Below are positions 32,379 to 43,544 of a stretch of 64,000 nt of DNA, in pieces; positions within the stretch are counted from its first letter, which is position 1; every line of letters starts with the position of its first letter. The translations under genes and the position numbers were made by a program. This DNA is from Serpula lacrymans var. lacrymans S7.9 (lineage: Eukaryota > Basidiomycota > Agaricomycetes > Boletales > Serpulaceae). The notes beneath the pieces were generated by a model. It did not search any database, had not been told where the DNA came from, and saw only the letters and a list, made by a program, of their open reading frames with translations. The stretch is taken from contig NW_006763298.1 in NCBI RefSeq assembly GCF_000218685.1, positions 1,708,869 to 1,772,868 on the forward strand, written 5' to 3'.

Positions 32379-34191
32379 ACACGATGTCGATGATGAGAAC
32401 TGCAGTTAGTAAACCACACACAAAACAAACTAACACACAATCCTCCCAGATTCCACGGAACTTGTTTATGGGCTTTGCCTTCTAGAACAGTGGAGTGGTC
32501 TGGTTGTTCGTGGGGTGGTACGTATAAAGATCCTTCAAAGTAAAACCCAGAGGTGTATGAGTGTGGGTTTTGAGGAGGAGGGATAGTTGATTTTATAGAA
32601 GGATAGGGGCTTTGTGACGAGTATAGACGAGCACTACCTTGCTAATCGTAGCACAAGGTAGGTTTGAGAACGACAATATGACAAGGTTCCCAGTGATAGC
32701 AGGCTCCTGACGCACAAACTGTAGTGCTCAGAAGGACTCTAATCGAAGGGGATGACAATGACTTTCAAAAAGTGACGAGTGACGATGACAGCAGTTAACA
32801 GTGGTAGAAGTGGGAAGTGTTGTGACCACACTGGATCACAAGTAGTAGAGTAGTGAACTTGAGAGTAGAGAAGAAGTCTGGATTGGATTACTTGTTCTTT
32901 TTTTTACAAGGTAAAATACAGGGGTTTATATAGTAAAAGAAAAGTAGGCTATGCACAGTATAGCTGTGCAAAAAAGAATGAGAAAGAACATGAAGGAAGG
33001 AATGTATGCTGACGAATCCTGCGTAGGTAGTACAGGATAAGATTGTCAAAAAAAGGAAAAGAAAGAGATAGAACAATGAATGCTGTGAGTAATGTCACAG
33101 GTTTGTACAGCCATAAAGTAAAGTCCAATAGCAAAAAGAGAGCAGGAAAATCATGATGTCATGGGAAGATGCAGTAAAAAAAGGGCAAGGCAAAACACTA
33201 TCAGTATCAACACAGTTCCTTTATTGTCAGTCAGGCATTCTAAAAAAATATGTGTCCATAAAAATCATTCAAAAATCAAAAATAATCGCACTGTAAATGA
33301 ATGTTCTGCTGAAGAAAAAGAAACTGGAGCCACTGGTCCACCACCTAGTCCAAATCCGACAGTTCCATGGCCTTACCAATGGACTGGTTGTGTTGGACCA
33401 CCTGATCAAACGAGGGAGGGAGAGGAGTAGTTCCAATTTGGAACAAGTGAGTCCCAGGCAGCGTGTGGTAGGTGTAGCTGTAGCGAAGACGATGGACAAA
33501 AGATAAGTGTACCCAAGTGAATGGGACAGCGATGAACATGGGCGACGCAAGGGGATGAACCTTCTCCAGCTCAAAAATTACCCACCCACGCTCCAACCAG
33601 GCAAGACGAGCGACCGATGTTTTGATAGTATATGATGGTAGATCGACGTCATAAAGATGGACCTGTTGCCCTATTTGAACCGGCCGCCGGGGCTTTGCTG
33701 ATATCAGCAGTGGCACATGGTAGTCAACGGATCGGTGACGGAAGCGGATAGGAAGTGGTGACATCAGAAATGGTGGGGGTGCAAATAAAATGAGGAGGAG
33801 GAGGGTGGAGGTGACGGAAAAGTGGATTAGAATGGGGATCCAGAAACGACCGTCAGGTGAGAATAAAAAGGAGAGGAAGGGGCCCATGGTGGGGCTAGGC
33901 AAAGGAAGGGGAGTAAGGGAAACGACAAAAGCGAGGGCGCAATGCAATGTGTAGCCAGTGGCGACATGAAAATTTGCCAAAATGCCGAAACACAGAAAGT
34001 ACCGGATGGAAAAGCAAAGGTGAGCGTGACTGGATTGCCTAATAGAGGTGGTGCTGATCAGCCACAAGTTCGAAAAGGGCAATATTAATTACTATTCCAC
34101 GTGGCACTGTGCCTGTGTGGCGCAAAGGCGAGTCTTTTGAATATTCGCTTCATTATTGACACCTGTCCATGCTACCAATCAACTTTGGTGC
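32379..34191. mobile_element. 1.8-kb repeated insert, copy 2 (inside RT/RNase H)
   Basis: Near-identical to 26,964-28,775 in the same orientation. The host frame reads ...GEDIVQ before the insert and MHIEGRQVSYLSIVGSLMY after it, so removing the insert restores a typical copia sequence. The minus-strand hydrophobic frame (33,345-34,082) is also 245 codons in this copy. Confidence 0.8.
33345..34082 (-). CDS. Hydrophobic open frame in insert copy 2, unknown
   Basis: Same length and reading as the frame at 27,929-28,666, with about nine amino-acid differences (for example FRHRS for FRRQS and WVIFELEKV for WVVSELEKV). It is a possible membrane protein or chance frame; no family recognised. Confidence 0.3.
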   Translation of the reverse strand: MPFSNLWLISTTSIRQSSHAHLCFSIRYFLCFGILANFHVATGYTLHCALAFVVSLTPLPLPSPTMGPFLSFLFSPDGRFWIPILIHFSVTSTLLLLILFAPPPFLMSPLPIRFRHRSVDYHVPLLISAKPRRPVQIGQQVHLYDVDLPSYTIKTSVARLAWLERGWVIFELEKVHPLASPMFIAVPFTWVHLSFVHRLRYSYTYHTLPGTHLFQIGTTPLPPSFDQVVQHNQSIGKAMELSDLD

Positions 34192-34868
34192 ATGACAACG
34201 AGATGCATATTGAAGGGCGTCAAGTGTCATACCTCTCAATTGTAGGCTCCCTCATGTATGCCATGCTTGGAACCCGCCCAGACATTGCCTACATTGTTGG
34301 AACACTAAGCAGGCATAGCTCAGCTCCAAGGAGCCATCACTGGGAAGCTGCAAAATGTGTCCTCCGATATCTGAAAGCAACCAGGGACATAGAACTACAA
34401 TATGATGGCACAGATGTCTCCATGGACATGGATTTCTATGGATATTCAGATGCAGATTGGTCTGGAGACCCAGACACGTCTTGATCAACATCAGGGTTTG
34501 TCTTTATCACCATCCGAGGAGCAATCTCCTGGACAAGCAAAAGACAAAGCATGGTAGCTTTATCCTCCAAGGAGTCAGAGTACATTGGATTGAGCAATGC
34601 TGGACAACACCTTGCATGGCTTCGGACATTTTTTGAAGAAATTGGACATGCTCAAAATAGACCTACAACATTGCACTGTGACAATCAAGCAGCTATCATT
34701 CTTACACGAGATCCACAGTTCCATTCTCGCACAAAACACATTCAACGGAAATATCATTTTATCCGAGATGACTTAGTATCAAAGGGAGAGGCAGTAATCA
34801 GATATGGTCCTACAGGAGATATGGTTGCAGACATTCTCACTAAACCCCTCACTCATGAAAAACACTAG
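34192..34868 (+). pseudogene. copia RNase H region
   Basis: The segment continues the host element after insert copy 2: LSIVGSLMYAMLGTRPDIAY, then AAKCVLRYLKATRDIEL and GYSDADWSGDPDTS with a premature TGA near 34,484. It then reads ALSSKESEYIGLSNAGQ, LHCDNQAAI, HIQRKYHFIRD and MVADILTKPL. These are the standard C-terminal RNase H motifs of copia pol. The stop at 34,868 is near the natural end. Confidence 0.88.
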
Positions 34869-34903
34869 AAATTCTCTAAAGCTATGGGACTACAGTTGCA
34901 CTC

Positions 34904-34912
34904 GAGTGGGAG
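34904..34912 (+). other. Polypurine tract of the copia element
   Basis: gagtgggag immediately precedes the TGACAAAA of the 3' LTR, as usual for copia elements. Confidence 0.7.
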
Positions 34913-35147
34913 TGACAAAACTGGATAAACCCGGTCTCTGCCGAAGCAGCCATTGTTCTCCATGGAGCATAGCCACCACTCCATGGAGTAACCATTGTTC
35001 TCCTAAGAGCACAATTGTACTCCTAGGAGTCATTATACTGTAGCGAGTGGCACCTCCGACTATAAGTAGTAGGGGGTTTAGTATAGGAATACCTCAGTCG
35101 TTTCTATAGCCTCTCGGGCAGCGGCTGAGTTTCACTTAGTTTTATTA
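34913..35147 (+). repeat. 3' LTR of the copia element
   Basis: A 235-bp copy of the 5' LTR with about five substitutions (for example aaactgg for aaaccgg, ctaagagc for ctaggagc, gagtggc for gagtagc). The sequence after it, gatataacccc, is not the cattg expected as target duplication. Confidence 0.9.
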
Positions 35148-35740
35148 GATATAACCCCTATTCCAAAACAAATCTATTTACTGCCCTACTTGCTATTTCT
35201 CAGGCTAATTTATGTAAAGCATGTGGAGCTAACATACTAACTACTATTCTCGTTGAATATAGGATCAATTCACATTAGGAAGAAATTGTAAAATCCAATG
35301 TTATGTTTTTTTGACATATAAACATATGTTTGTTTTCCGATTTCTGGGGGAGAATTAGCTCATGGAGGCTTGCTGTAGTGATGGAAATTGTTCCCAAGCA
35401 TCAACAGGCTTGATTGATTGGACACCATGGTCAGCAGGATATATCTGAGAGATCTCACAGTATGTTTGCAATTATGCATAAATTGACATCTGACCTAGAA
35501 TTAGACATACAGATGCTCTGGGAGCCTTGGTCTTTCAGATGGGTTATTACTAACGTAGAAACCCCATCTATAAGACCTGGGAGCCTCTTGAAAGTGCTGC
35601 CAAGGGTGCTGGTCTCAGGTGAAATTCTTATTTTACTACTTTTATCAGTTATCATCACTCGGTATAGGTCTCACAGTGGTGTGATGGTCCGTCACATTGC
35701 ATCATGCCTGATAAGTTCATTCCCGATTTTCCTGAAATAC
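35148..35740. other. Intergenic, repeat-containing
   Basis: AT-rich sequence between the 3' LTR and the P450 copy. It holds copy 2 of the 85-bp repeat. No gene seen; frames here are short and featureless. Confidence 0.45.
35524..35608. repeat. 85-bp dispersed repeat, copy 2
   Basis: Matches 1,263-1,347 over about 85 bp in the same orientation. Both copies carry the inverted cagatggg/cccatct motif. Confidence 0.75.
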
Positions 35741-35810
35741 ACTAATTGTTGTATAATACACATATACGACTTGGAGAGAAAACTGAGGGAATTGAACGAA
35801 ACACCACAGT

Positions 35811-38007
35811 TTAGACTTGATAGCAAGCCAGAAGACTGATCATTTGATTCAGTTTTGCGATAGTCATGCCTGGCAACCGTGGCTCAATGCGACACGGAAA
35901 CGCGCGCGGACGACTGACGATAAAACAACGGCAGTTTTTAATGAGTGCGATGTATGTGCGATGTATGCAGCAAGAGCTCACATAGCTAAACCAGGTGTCC
36001 ATTGTGGCTCAATAGTGATCTCCTTCCCTTGATTGTCAGTCGCCTTGGTAAATTTGAATACAGCCAGCAAGGAGACTATGGCTATCCATACTGCTGCATT
36101 AGCTACGTGTTGGCCAGCGCAAACACGTCGGCCGAATCCAAAAACATAAGAAATGGCGTCGTCATTGAGCTTGCCATCAGACTTAAAAAAGCGCTCCGGT
36201 ACGAATTCTGAGGCATTGGGGTACTTGGCCTCATTTCGTGACATTGCCCTATAAAGCGACATTCACTGAGCGAGGATATTAGAGAGGTATAGGGTGCAAC
36301 TAACCACACATTTGGAACCACTGTCGCTCCTACAAATGAACGATCTGAGATAAGTCTATTAATGATTGGTCACAAATGGAATACTGCACCTTTTGGTATG
36401 TATAATTCCTCATAGATATCATCATCTACTGCAGCGTGTGCAATACCTTACAACAAGCTTTATTAAGTTATTTCATTTTCCAAAATTACAACAATACTCA
36501 CCCAATGGCAGGACGGGATACCATCTATGCGACTCGCGAAGCACGGCTTCCACATAGGGCAAGGCGTCACGATCATTGAAATTAGGCAGCCTATCATTTC
36601 CCACAATGGATTCTATCTCGGCATGAGCCCGTTCTTGAACATGTGGGAACAGCACCATAGCAAGTACAAAATTCAGAAGGGTAGATGTTGTCTGTTGGTT
36701 ATGCTGTTAAAGACATGGAGCAAAGCAAGCTTGGGATTACCAACAGTCTCTGCTGCTCCTAAAGGCATGTTAGTCACAGCAAGAAACTAACATTTTACTC
36801 TCACCAGCAACTGAAGTGGAAGCAACACTTTTGATGACTTTCTCTAGCTCATCATAATTCTCTTCATCCTTGACTCGAACCAGCAAATCAGTGACAATGC
36901 AAGCCGAAGCATTTCCGGAATCCTGTGGCCTTCTCAGATAAATAGAGTGAGAGATCAGGATCATACCACAAGTGCCTTCGTATATTGAAACGGCTTCTCA
37001 ACCATTTCAGCAAACATCTCATAACACTCATGTGCCCTCCGCTTGATACCTGCGCCAGGAAACCACGAAGGAAGATAAAGGACTAGAATATTTTTTTGAC
37101 ATCAGATTCCGTAAATGATCGTTAGGAGAACTCACGAAAGGGAAAAGCAGAAAGAATAGCCGATGTTTCGAGTGACGCAACTTGAACACCTTGCACAAGG
37201 GCATGTTCGATGGTTGCAACAAGTGTATCATGCCAACGCTCTGTTTCATAGCCGTACACAATTGACATGATGGCCGAGGTAGCCATCCTGGGATCCAGGC
37301 ACCATAAAACATATAAGATAAGTAGAATCTGATTATCTAGTGAGTGTGAAATGCTTACGTTTGTATGTGGTGTGCAAACTCGTCGGGCATTTCGAATATA
37401 TCAAGAAGAAGTTGGTGTGTTTTATGCAATTGGGTGGGGCGGTAAGAAAGTGCAGCAGCTGGCCTCAGTTTTTCCTGGAGTAATCGTCTGTGTTGTCTCC
37501 ATGTGGAACCATAGCGCAAAAACCCGAAATTGAACGTCCAACCAAATCTGTGCAGGAAAACCTGCTCGTTATAATTGATTCAGATATATGTAGGTGTAAA
37601 AAACAAACATGTCTGTGGTAATGAGGAATGGCCGGTCCGAATAGTTGGACGAACGCTTATCCAAGAGATCTCTTGCTACTTTCTCTGAATTGATAACGAT
37701 AACTTCCTGGCTAAGAAGACGACAATACATGATTTCACCTTCAAACATGAATCAGCCCGTGTATGGACACAGCAATATAATTGAGATTAATACCATGGGT
37801 GTCTCCCCACTTCTTATAAGTAATCCATGGCGTGTCAGTGTTTACAACTTCAAGGGCGTTTCCCAGTAAAGGCAGCGGTGGAGGACCGGGAGGATATGGC
37901 AGGCGGCCCTTCTGTGAAGCCTTTCGCACCACATGTCTTGCAATACCAAACAAAACAGCGAGCGATAAGGCAAGGGTAACAGATTAGATACTCTGTAGCT
38001 CAACCAT
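35811..38007 (-). CDS. Cytochrome P450, copy 2, with nonsense codon near the N-terminus
   Basis: Close relative of the P450 at 14,634-16,836, with the same exon structure. After splicing it contains YPPGPPPLPLLGNALEVVN, an I-helix GAAETTTSTL, YVEAVLRESHRWYP, YPNASEFVPERFF, the haem loop FGFGRRVCAGQHVA and a C-terminus ...RPRAFPCRIEPRLP ending at 35,811. All internal exons seem open. The ATG that aligns with the start of copy 1 is at 38,005-38,007, but the eighth codon is TAA (37,984-37,986), where copy 1 has CGG. The reading after it (VTLALSLAVLFGIARHVVRK) is the membrane anchor. Either the gene is a very young pseudogene, or translation uses another start or an unrecognised 5' splice. Confidence 0.8.
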
Positions 38008-38609
38008 GAGTGCTTGACTGAGGATCCGGGAGAGTCACACCTTTACAAACCGAGTGAAGGGCATATATATATACTTATGACCTAAAGTGTGAACTTGTAA
38101 CCTCAAGATAAGCAGAGAGGTCAGCTGAGCTCGTCATTAAGTTAGCGCACTGTCAGCTTCCGGTGTTATCTGAAAAGTTGTGCGGTCTTTACAATGTTTT
38201 CCGAAACTGTGGGTATGCGGCGGCCTTATATGCATGAGGTCCCAAATCTTGATTGCTGCTTTCCTGATGTATTCAAAGCCGCAACACCTATTGAAAATGC
38301 ATTGTCCGTGTAGCATGGCATTGACATGAGAGACGCTAACGGGATCCTCTATAGACAACGGTGGTGCCTCGTAAGACTCACCGAAGCTTCCTTTGCTTAT
38401 AATGGTAGAGTCATGATGCCAGTCAGCTATCTGTGAACAATGAAGGAGCCATTTTCGTCCTTTGTCGATCTGATATGCGGATCTGTACGTCTTCGATACA
38501 GCTATGGGGAAATTTTAGGCCGCTTTCCACTCACATCCTCTATTTAGGCTCGGAGCTCTGAGTTTTGAGCGATCCGTACAAACACCAGCTTGAGCCAAGT
38601 GATACCCAA
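38008..38609. other. Intergenic, no supported gene
   Basis: Upstream region of the minus-strand P450. A minus-strand frame at 38,137-38,358 (MSIEDPVSVSHVNAML...) has no recognised domain and no convincing splice partners. Confidence 0.35.
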
Positions 38610-38932
38610 ATGAGTTCTGAATTAAGAATTGTAGCAAACTGGCTCGATGTGAGCTGGGTGAGTAGAGCATTCGCGTGGGATTGGGATTACATCTTGCTAG
38701 CGCTGTTTGCTTGCGATATAGCCAGTCAGGGTGTTGTTTTGAACGTAAGTGCTGGAGTAACTTGAAAGTATATAAAAGTAAAGTTTTCCGTTTTTGGCGT
38801 GTGTTAACTTAGTAATAATGTTTGTGAATCAAAGTTTGTGAGTGCCGCTGGGACTGAAATCATGGAACTCACACTCTGTTTTCTTAGGACATGGTCTTTA
38901 TCCCCGACGCTTATCCAGAAACTCAGGAATAA
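38610..38932 (+). CDS. Possible small two-exon gene, unknown
   Basis: An ATG at 38,610 opens MSSELRIVANWLDVSWVSRA and runs to VVLN followed by a good donor (aac|gtaagtgc). A pyrimidine-rich acceptor (ttttcttag) near 38,888 would join DMVFIPDAYPETQE and a stop at 38,930-38,932, giving a protein of about 60 residues. No family is recognised. Support is limited to the splice signals and an open frame, so this may be chance or a gene remnant. Confidence 0.25.
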
Positions 38933-39019
38933 CAACTTTATTTGCTATCTGGAACTATACCACGTTTGACGACAGTCCATAGTCACAATCCAGGTCACAA
39001 TAGCTGTTTATGAGCGTTC

Positions 39020-40365
39020 ATGTCGTCCCGGAAACGAAAAAACAGAGACCACCAAAGAACTTACTACGAGCCACCCTCCCATGATAAGGATGTAGTCCCT
39101 GACCCCGCCTTGATCATCCAGGCCCACGAAGGAGATGTCGTACGAGGACCACAGGCTCGTCTTGCTGCTCTTTCTCTCGAGGTTGGCCCAGGGCATGTCG
39201 GAAGCGCTCTGATCAAGTGGGGTGCGCATGACGATCCAACATACTTCAGGAGGGAACAGTCACCTTCAGATATCGAGCGCGATGAAGATCAGCGAGAGTC
39301 CATCTGGGTGGATAGGTACGTGGACATTTCAAATCGAATAAATAGTCCGCATACACCCAGCAAATCATAACAACGAATCCCTGGTATTCAATGAGGACTC
39401 GCGCACGCTCTTGCGTCGCATTTTCCCCTCTTATCAGTTATGTACCCAAGCCGTCTGGCTATCCAGACTTATCAATCAATATATACGTGGCAAATATCTT
39501 TTCTCGATGTTTCTTGACTCGTGGATACCACCGTCCTTACTTAACTTATCTACAGATACGACGCTCGGCTTTTACTTGACGATCTTCCCGAGCCCAGCCT
39601 ATCCGCCCAAGTACGATCACATTCTCCTAGCGGTTGGTCGGATCTCCCATCAGACACGGAAGACACATTCTTTTTCTCCCCCGATGAAGCAGAGGATTAT
39701 CGACGAGAAAAGCGCAGACGCCTCATAGATCAAAGCAGAGAAGAGCGATTACGGGCTCTGCGTGAAGAGGAAGGGCCAGAAGAGGAAGAGGACGCCGACA
39801 CGTGGGGAGGGAGTGATGAGGAGGTGAGTTTCAAGCTTACTATCTCATGAAATGATCGCAAAATGTTTCACAATACAATGTAGCCGGACGATGCACAAGT
39901 AACCGTCATGCACAAGACTGCTCAGCATATCTTATCTTCGCTCAATCCCGCCCAGCTTGAGATCAGAATACTGGCGAATTATGGTGGAGATAAGCGATTT
40001 GCTTTCTTGAGAGGGAGGTGGTCTCGTGCATGGCGCACGCTGAAAGGAAAGGTGAGAGTTGAGATTGAAGAAAAAAAGGAACAAGAGAAAAATACCTCTG
40101 GTAATGTTAGCCTCGGAGGTCTTGCTGCATATGGTGATAGCGATGACGAGAGTGAAGGCCATTCAGACGCTGCTGGGTCGAATCTGGAACCAAGTCAAGG
40201 TAATTTTGATACAAGGTATATCCCGAACCGTTTACCGACCACCCTCCCACCGCAGAGCCTGAGCCACCTTCAGACGAGACGCTGAAAGAAGCAAGACGTG
40301 CCAGGGCCCGCGAATGGTCAGCTAGGCGGCGCACTGTACAAGCTGCCGAAGAGCAGAATGCTTAG
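39020..40365 (+). CDS. Conserved-looking acidic/basic protein, unknown function
   Basis: Four exons: 39,020-39,315, 39,556-39,823, 39,884-40,199 and 40,256-40,365, each with clean GT-AG borders. The third intron removes what would otherwise be a shifted end, giving a C-terminus LKEARRARAREWSARRRTVQ. Features in order: a basic start (MSSRKRKNR), a block DPALIIQAHEGDVV, an acidic coiled-coil-like stretch rich in Glu/Arg (EDYRREKRRRLIDQSREERL, then EEEGPEEEEDADTW), and the best-ordered block, MHKTAQHILSSLNPAQLEIR followed by ILANYGGDKRFAFLRGRW. The last block has the look of a short helical RNA- or protein-binding module (SURP-like spacing), but I cannot assign it. A nuclear role is plausible from composition only. 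Confidence 0.8.
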
Positions 40366-40862
40366 TGCTACTCAATCGATAACTGGTCCCGTGAAAAGGG
40401 TATCTGACGACGGTAAACAGACTATACGTTCCATACTGTGATTCAAGCTGGAGAAGGAAACCGCGACATATTCCTATTCTATGATGTGCAATCACTAACA
40501 CGTCGTGGTTAGTCTGATGACTGATTCGAAAGACCATATCAAATCGATAGAATAATGAATCATATTGAGTCAGGATACAAGGAATTGCATAAAATTTTGA
40601 AATATATGCCATCGTGCCTCAATCGCTAGCTCCAAAAGCACTTGGGTGGATTGCAATCACAAGAGGTATTGGGCAACTATAGGGTATACCTTGGTGTACG
40701 ATATTCTTTTTAAAGCCTTGTTTCCACACTACTTACCAGTCCGTCATTCTTCTACTCCCCCACACATCCGTCTCTCCTCATCTGAACACTTGGGCGAGAA
40801 TACAGCGAGTAACAAACAATTCAACATTCCCCATTAAACCCCAGCACACACACAAATCATAT
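40366..40862. other. Intergenic between convergent genes
   Basis: About 500 bp downstream of both the plus-strand unknown gene and the minus-strand STE24 gene. No gene or repeat is visible. Confidence 0.5.
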
Positions 40863-42762
40863 TTACGTAGTTTTCTTCTCGGCGCTTGCACGCTTCGCGC
40901 TGAATGCGTCGAGAGCTTTCAACCGCTCAGTGAGGGTGGGGTGCGAATGGTGGTATGCCGAGTAACTATACAAAGATATCATATCATCGTCAGCTCATTT
41001 ATCAACATCTTTCGCGTGACGATACGCCCAAAACAGGGTGACATTAGAATAAGAAGTAAACGACGACACTTACAGCCAATCAACCCAAACAGTGGACAGA
41101 TTTTTGACGTGCAGCGTGATGAGCGCGCGACCGAGGCGGTCACCCATATCATGCATCTCAGCGCTACCAAGTTTCTCTTGGAGCTCACACGCGAAGCGGT
41201 CAGCTTGCCATTCAAAGTGGCGGCTGATAGCGTTGAGGCCGATAGAGACAAGGGACTCGAGAGGTGTGAGGATCATCTGAATTGGTAAAAGGAATGTTTC
41301 AATAAGCTGCACCTCTCGGATAACACACATGACATGATACGGACCTGGAAGAGTAAAAATGCGACGATAGTAGGGGGGTGCGCGGACACCTCCTTGGAGA
41401 AGTCGAAGGAGCGAAGGAGCTGAGGCGCATGAAGGAAAGCAGGGAAGAGGGCAAGGATGGTGAAAATATGGACCTGGGAAATGCAGAGGAGTTTGGTCGG
41501 GTGGAGGTAATACCAATGACCAAGTTCGTGGGCTGTGAGGAGAGACGGCATTATAGTGAGTTTGATATATAACACGCGGAAAACCACAGGACAACTGACC
41601 CAGGACAGCTTCTACTTCTTCAGCTTTGCTTTCTTTGATGAGAGTGTCGAAGATGACGATGTGTTTGCTCTATCCGGCACATATGCACGTATAAGTACAA
41701 CTCCCGGTAAACGGAGAAACATGTCATGACATACCCAAGGTAAACCGAAGAAATACGCATTGCTATGCGAGCTGCGTTTTGAACCGTCGATCTCGTAAAG
41801 GTGCTTGAGAGGGAACTTAAGCTTAGTGGCGAGTGCTTCGATGCGAGTGCGGAGATCGCCATCTTCGAGAGGGGATAATTTGTTGAAGAGCGGCTGGATG
41901 ACTGTGGGGTAGACGACGACCATGGAGAGCTGGAAGCATAATCTATCGAAGGTGTTGGTTACCGTTTGTTAGCACGTACGACAAGAAAAGACGTACAAGA
42001 ACGCCATAAGCCACGGCACAAATCGGTCCCCTGCCCACTTGAACACGTAAAGGAAAGCTCCAAGGAAAGGAGTGCCGATGACGAAGCCGATTCCCCATCC
42101 CTTTAGTAGATCTGTAACAAAGAGGGTGGGAGTAGTTTTGTTGAAGCCGTGTTTTTCTTCGAGGACAAAAGTTTGATAGATGGAAAGAGGTAAGGTGGGT
42201 ATTGAGGAGGCGAAGAAAAGCACGCAGGAAAATGCGATTGATTGGGTGATCTTTGTAGTTTGTAGTTTGTATGAGGAGCGTGCAATTAGACGACAAAGTG
42301 GACGACGTGAAGGAGACGCAAATGCCACGAACGTACCTCATATTCCGTTCCATAACCGAATGACGCAAGGACCTGACGGGCAACGTCCCATGCCCAGTTG
42401 TAAAAGCCAAATTGGATCATCGCAGAATCGAGACATTGTTTGAAGAGACCAGCGAAAAGCGAGAATTTTGCCTTGTCTTTTCCATACTTTTGTGATTTCT
42501 CGAATGCATCAGGGCTAAAGTGGCCAGCAAGGACAGTAGGTGGTTCTGTCTTAGAGTAGAGGGGATACTGGCGGAGCCTTTCAATGGAATGAGTTCGCTA
42601 GAGGATGAGAACAGAATATAAAGAGACGCACAAAAGGTAGGACTCAAAAAGAGTAACCCCCCATGAGAATGCTTGCACGTAGAACTTCCAGTCAATTGGT
42701 TTTGTTGCTACGAAATCCAGCTGGTGCTGTAACGCCGCGAGCTGGGTGTGCAGGACGTCCAT
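40863..42762 (-). CDS. STE24: CAAX prenyl protease Ste24 (M48 zinc metalloprotease)
   Basis: A multi-exon gene starting at ATG 42,762 (MDVLHTQLAALQHQLDF) with the stop at 40,863. The protein carries the Ste24 N-terminal region (FESYLL ... LRQYPLYSKTEPP, DAFEKSQKYGKDKAKFSL), several membrane spans (for example GIGFVIGTPFLGAFLYVFKW), the conserved KHLYEIDGSKRSSHSNAYFF, the zinc site HELGHWYY (HExxH), and the downstream glutamate in SRHFEWQADRFA. The C-terminus reads HPTLTERLKAL...AEKKTT. Ste24 is an ER/nuclear-envelope enzyme that cuts prenylated CAAX proteins; in fungi it matures mating pheromone a-factor. All key residues are present. Farnesyltransferase beta, which acts upstream in the same route, is encoded at 61,899-63,725. 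Confidence 0.93.
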
Positions 42763-43084
42763 CGTTGCAGAAAGCAAGAAAAGAAACAGCGAACGTGGCG
42801 AGTGGGGACTCCACAGCCACATCAGTGCCGCTGAGTTTGTATCCGTCTTGTCGTGCACGTGCCAATAGTCCAGATCGCTCATAAAAATCACTCTTAGTTG
42901 TGTCTAGGTCCTCACGTTCACGCAACGTCGCACCTCTGAAGTGCAAGAGCAGCTAATAGTCACCTCCGAGTCGAAAACTTCAACATATCACTGGCATTAC
43001 GTTCCATCGTGTCAGACCTTGTTTCTCTCTTCCAACGGTATGTGAAAATTCAAGTCACGGTATGACTATCGCTATCCAGGACAA
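42763..43084. other. Upstream region of STE24
   Basis: About 320 bp, probable promoter of the protease gene. No gene seen. Confidence 0.4.
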
Positions 43085-43215
43085 CTCTGTTACTCCACTC
43101 TAACTTTCATTTGGTCTCCATCAACGACAGTTGACCATTCAACACCGAGGTCTCTGCGCCTACCTATCTGTAAAATATCATAGGTCGACGGTCCTTTTTG
43201 CGAGAATGGATCTCA
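43085..43215 (-). pseudogene. Relic of an NRPS condensation domain
   Basis: About 130 bp resemble 45,178-45,310, part of the condensation domain of the NRPS, in the same orientation: ctctaactttcatttggtctccatcaac here against ctctaactttcacttgttctccatcaac there (first 20 bases ctctaactttca.ttg.tct), then ccattcaac and aaaatatcata/aaaacatcata. The rest is not found, so it is a short remnant of a duplicated or rearranged NRPS copy. Confidence 0.6.
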
Positions 43216-43544
43216 TGAGTAAGGTTATTCGACCATCGCCCCATCTTTTCCGATTGCATCCCGGCTTTTGTTGATCAATTCTTCGTAGCCGCTCGTTGAC
43301 TCATAGCTAATATTGAGACTGATGGCTTGAGTGACTTGCAGCTATAGTGAGTGAGCCGTTGTAGTAAATTTAATCTCACAAACAGATGGTTCATTGAACC
43401 ATCTCTTATAATAACAAGAAGTAATACCAGCACTAAGATCAAATGTACCAGTATCTATCGACCATAAAACAGGACAACAATATAATATCATCCTATTCAT
43501 TCGACTGCAACCACCAGAGACATAACACGAACAAAACCCAGGGT
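43216..43544. other. Intergenic, no gene seen
   Basis: About 330 bp between the NRPS relic and the end of the small secreted protein gene. No further NRPS match was recognised. Confidence 0.4.

Larger units (their letters stand above)
26134..35147 (+). mobile_element. Ty1/copia LTR retrotransposon with nested inserts, decayed
   Basis: A full-length copia element: 5' LTR, primer-binding site, gag, protease, integrase, reverse transcriptase, RNase H, polypurine tract, 3' LTR. The coding region is broken by premature stops (26,948, 29,073, 31,742 and others), a frameshift near 32,247, two copies of a 1.8-kb insert and a tRNA-like sequence. The LTRs differ at about five of 235 positions, suggesting modest age. 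The 5 bp before the left LTR (cattg) are not found after the right LTR, so the flanks are rearranged. Confidence 0.93.

Noticed and set aside
38137..38358. Minus-strand frame MSIEDPVSVSHVNAML... upstream of the P450 copy
   Set aside because: No recognised domain and no clear splice partners; cannot be separated from chance.
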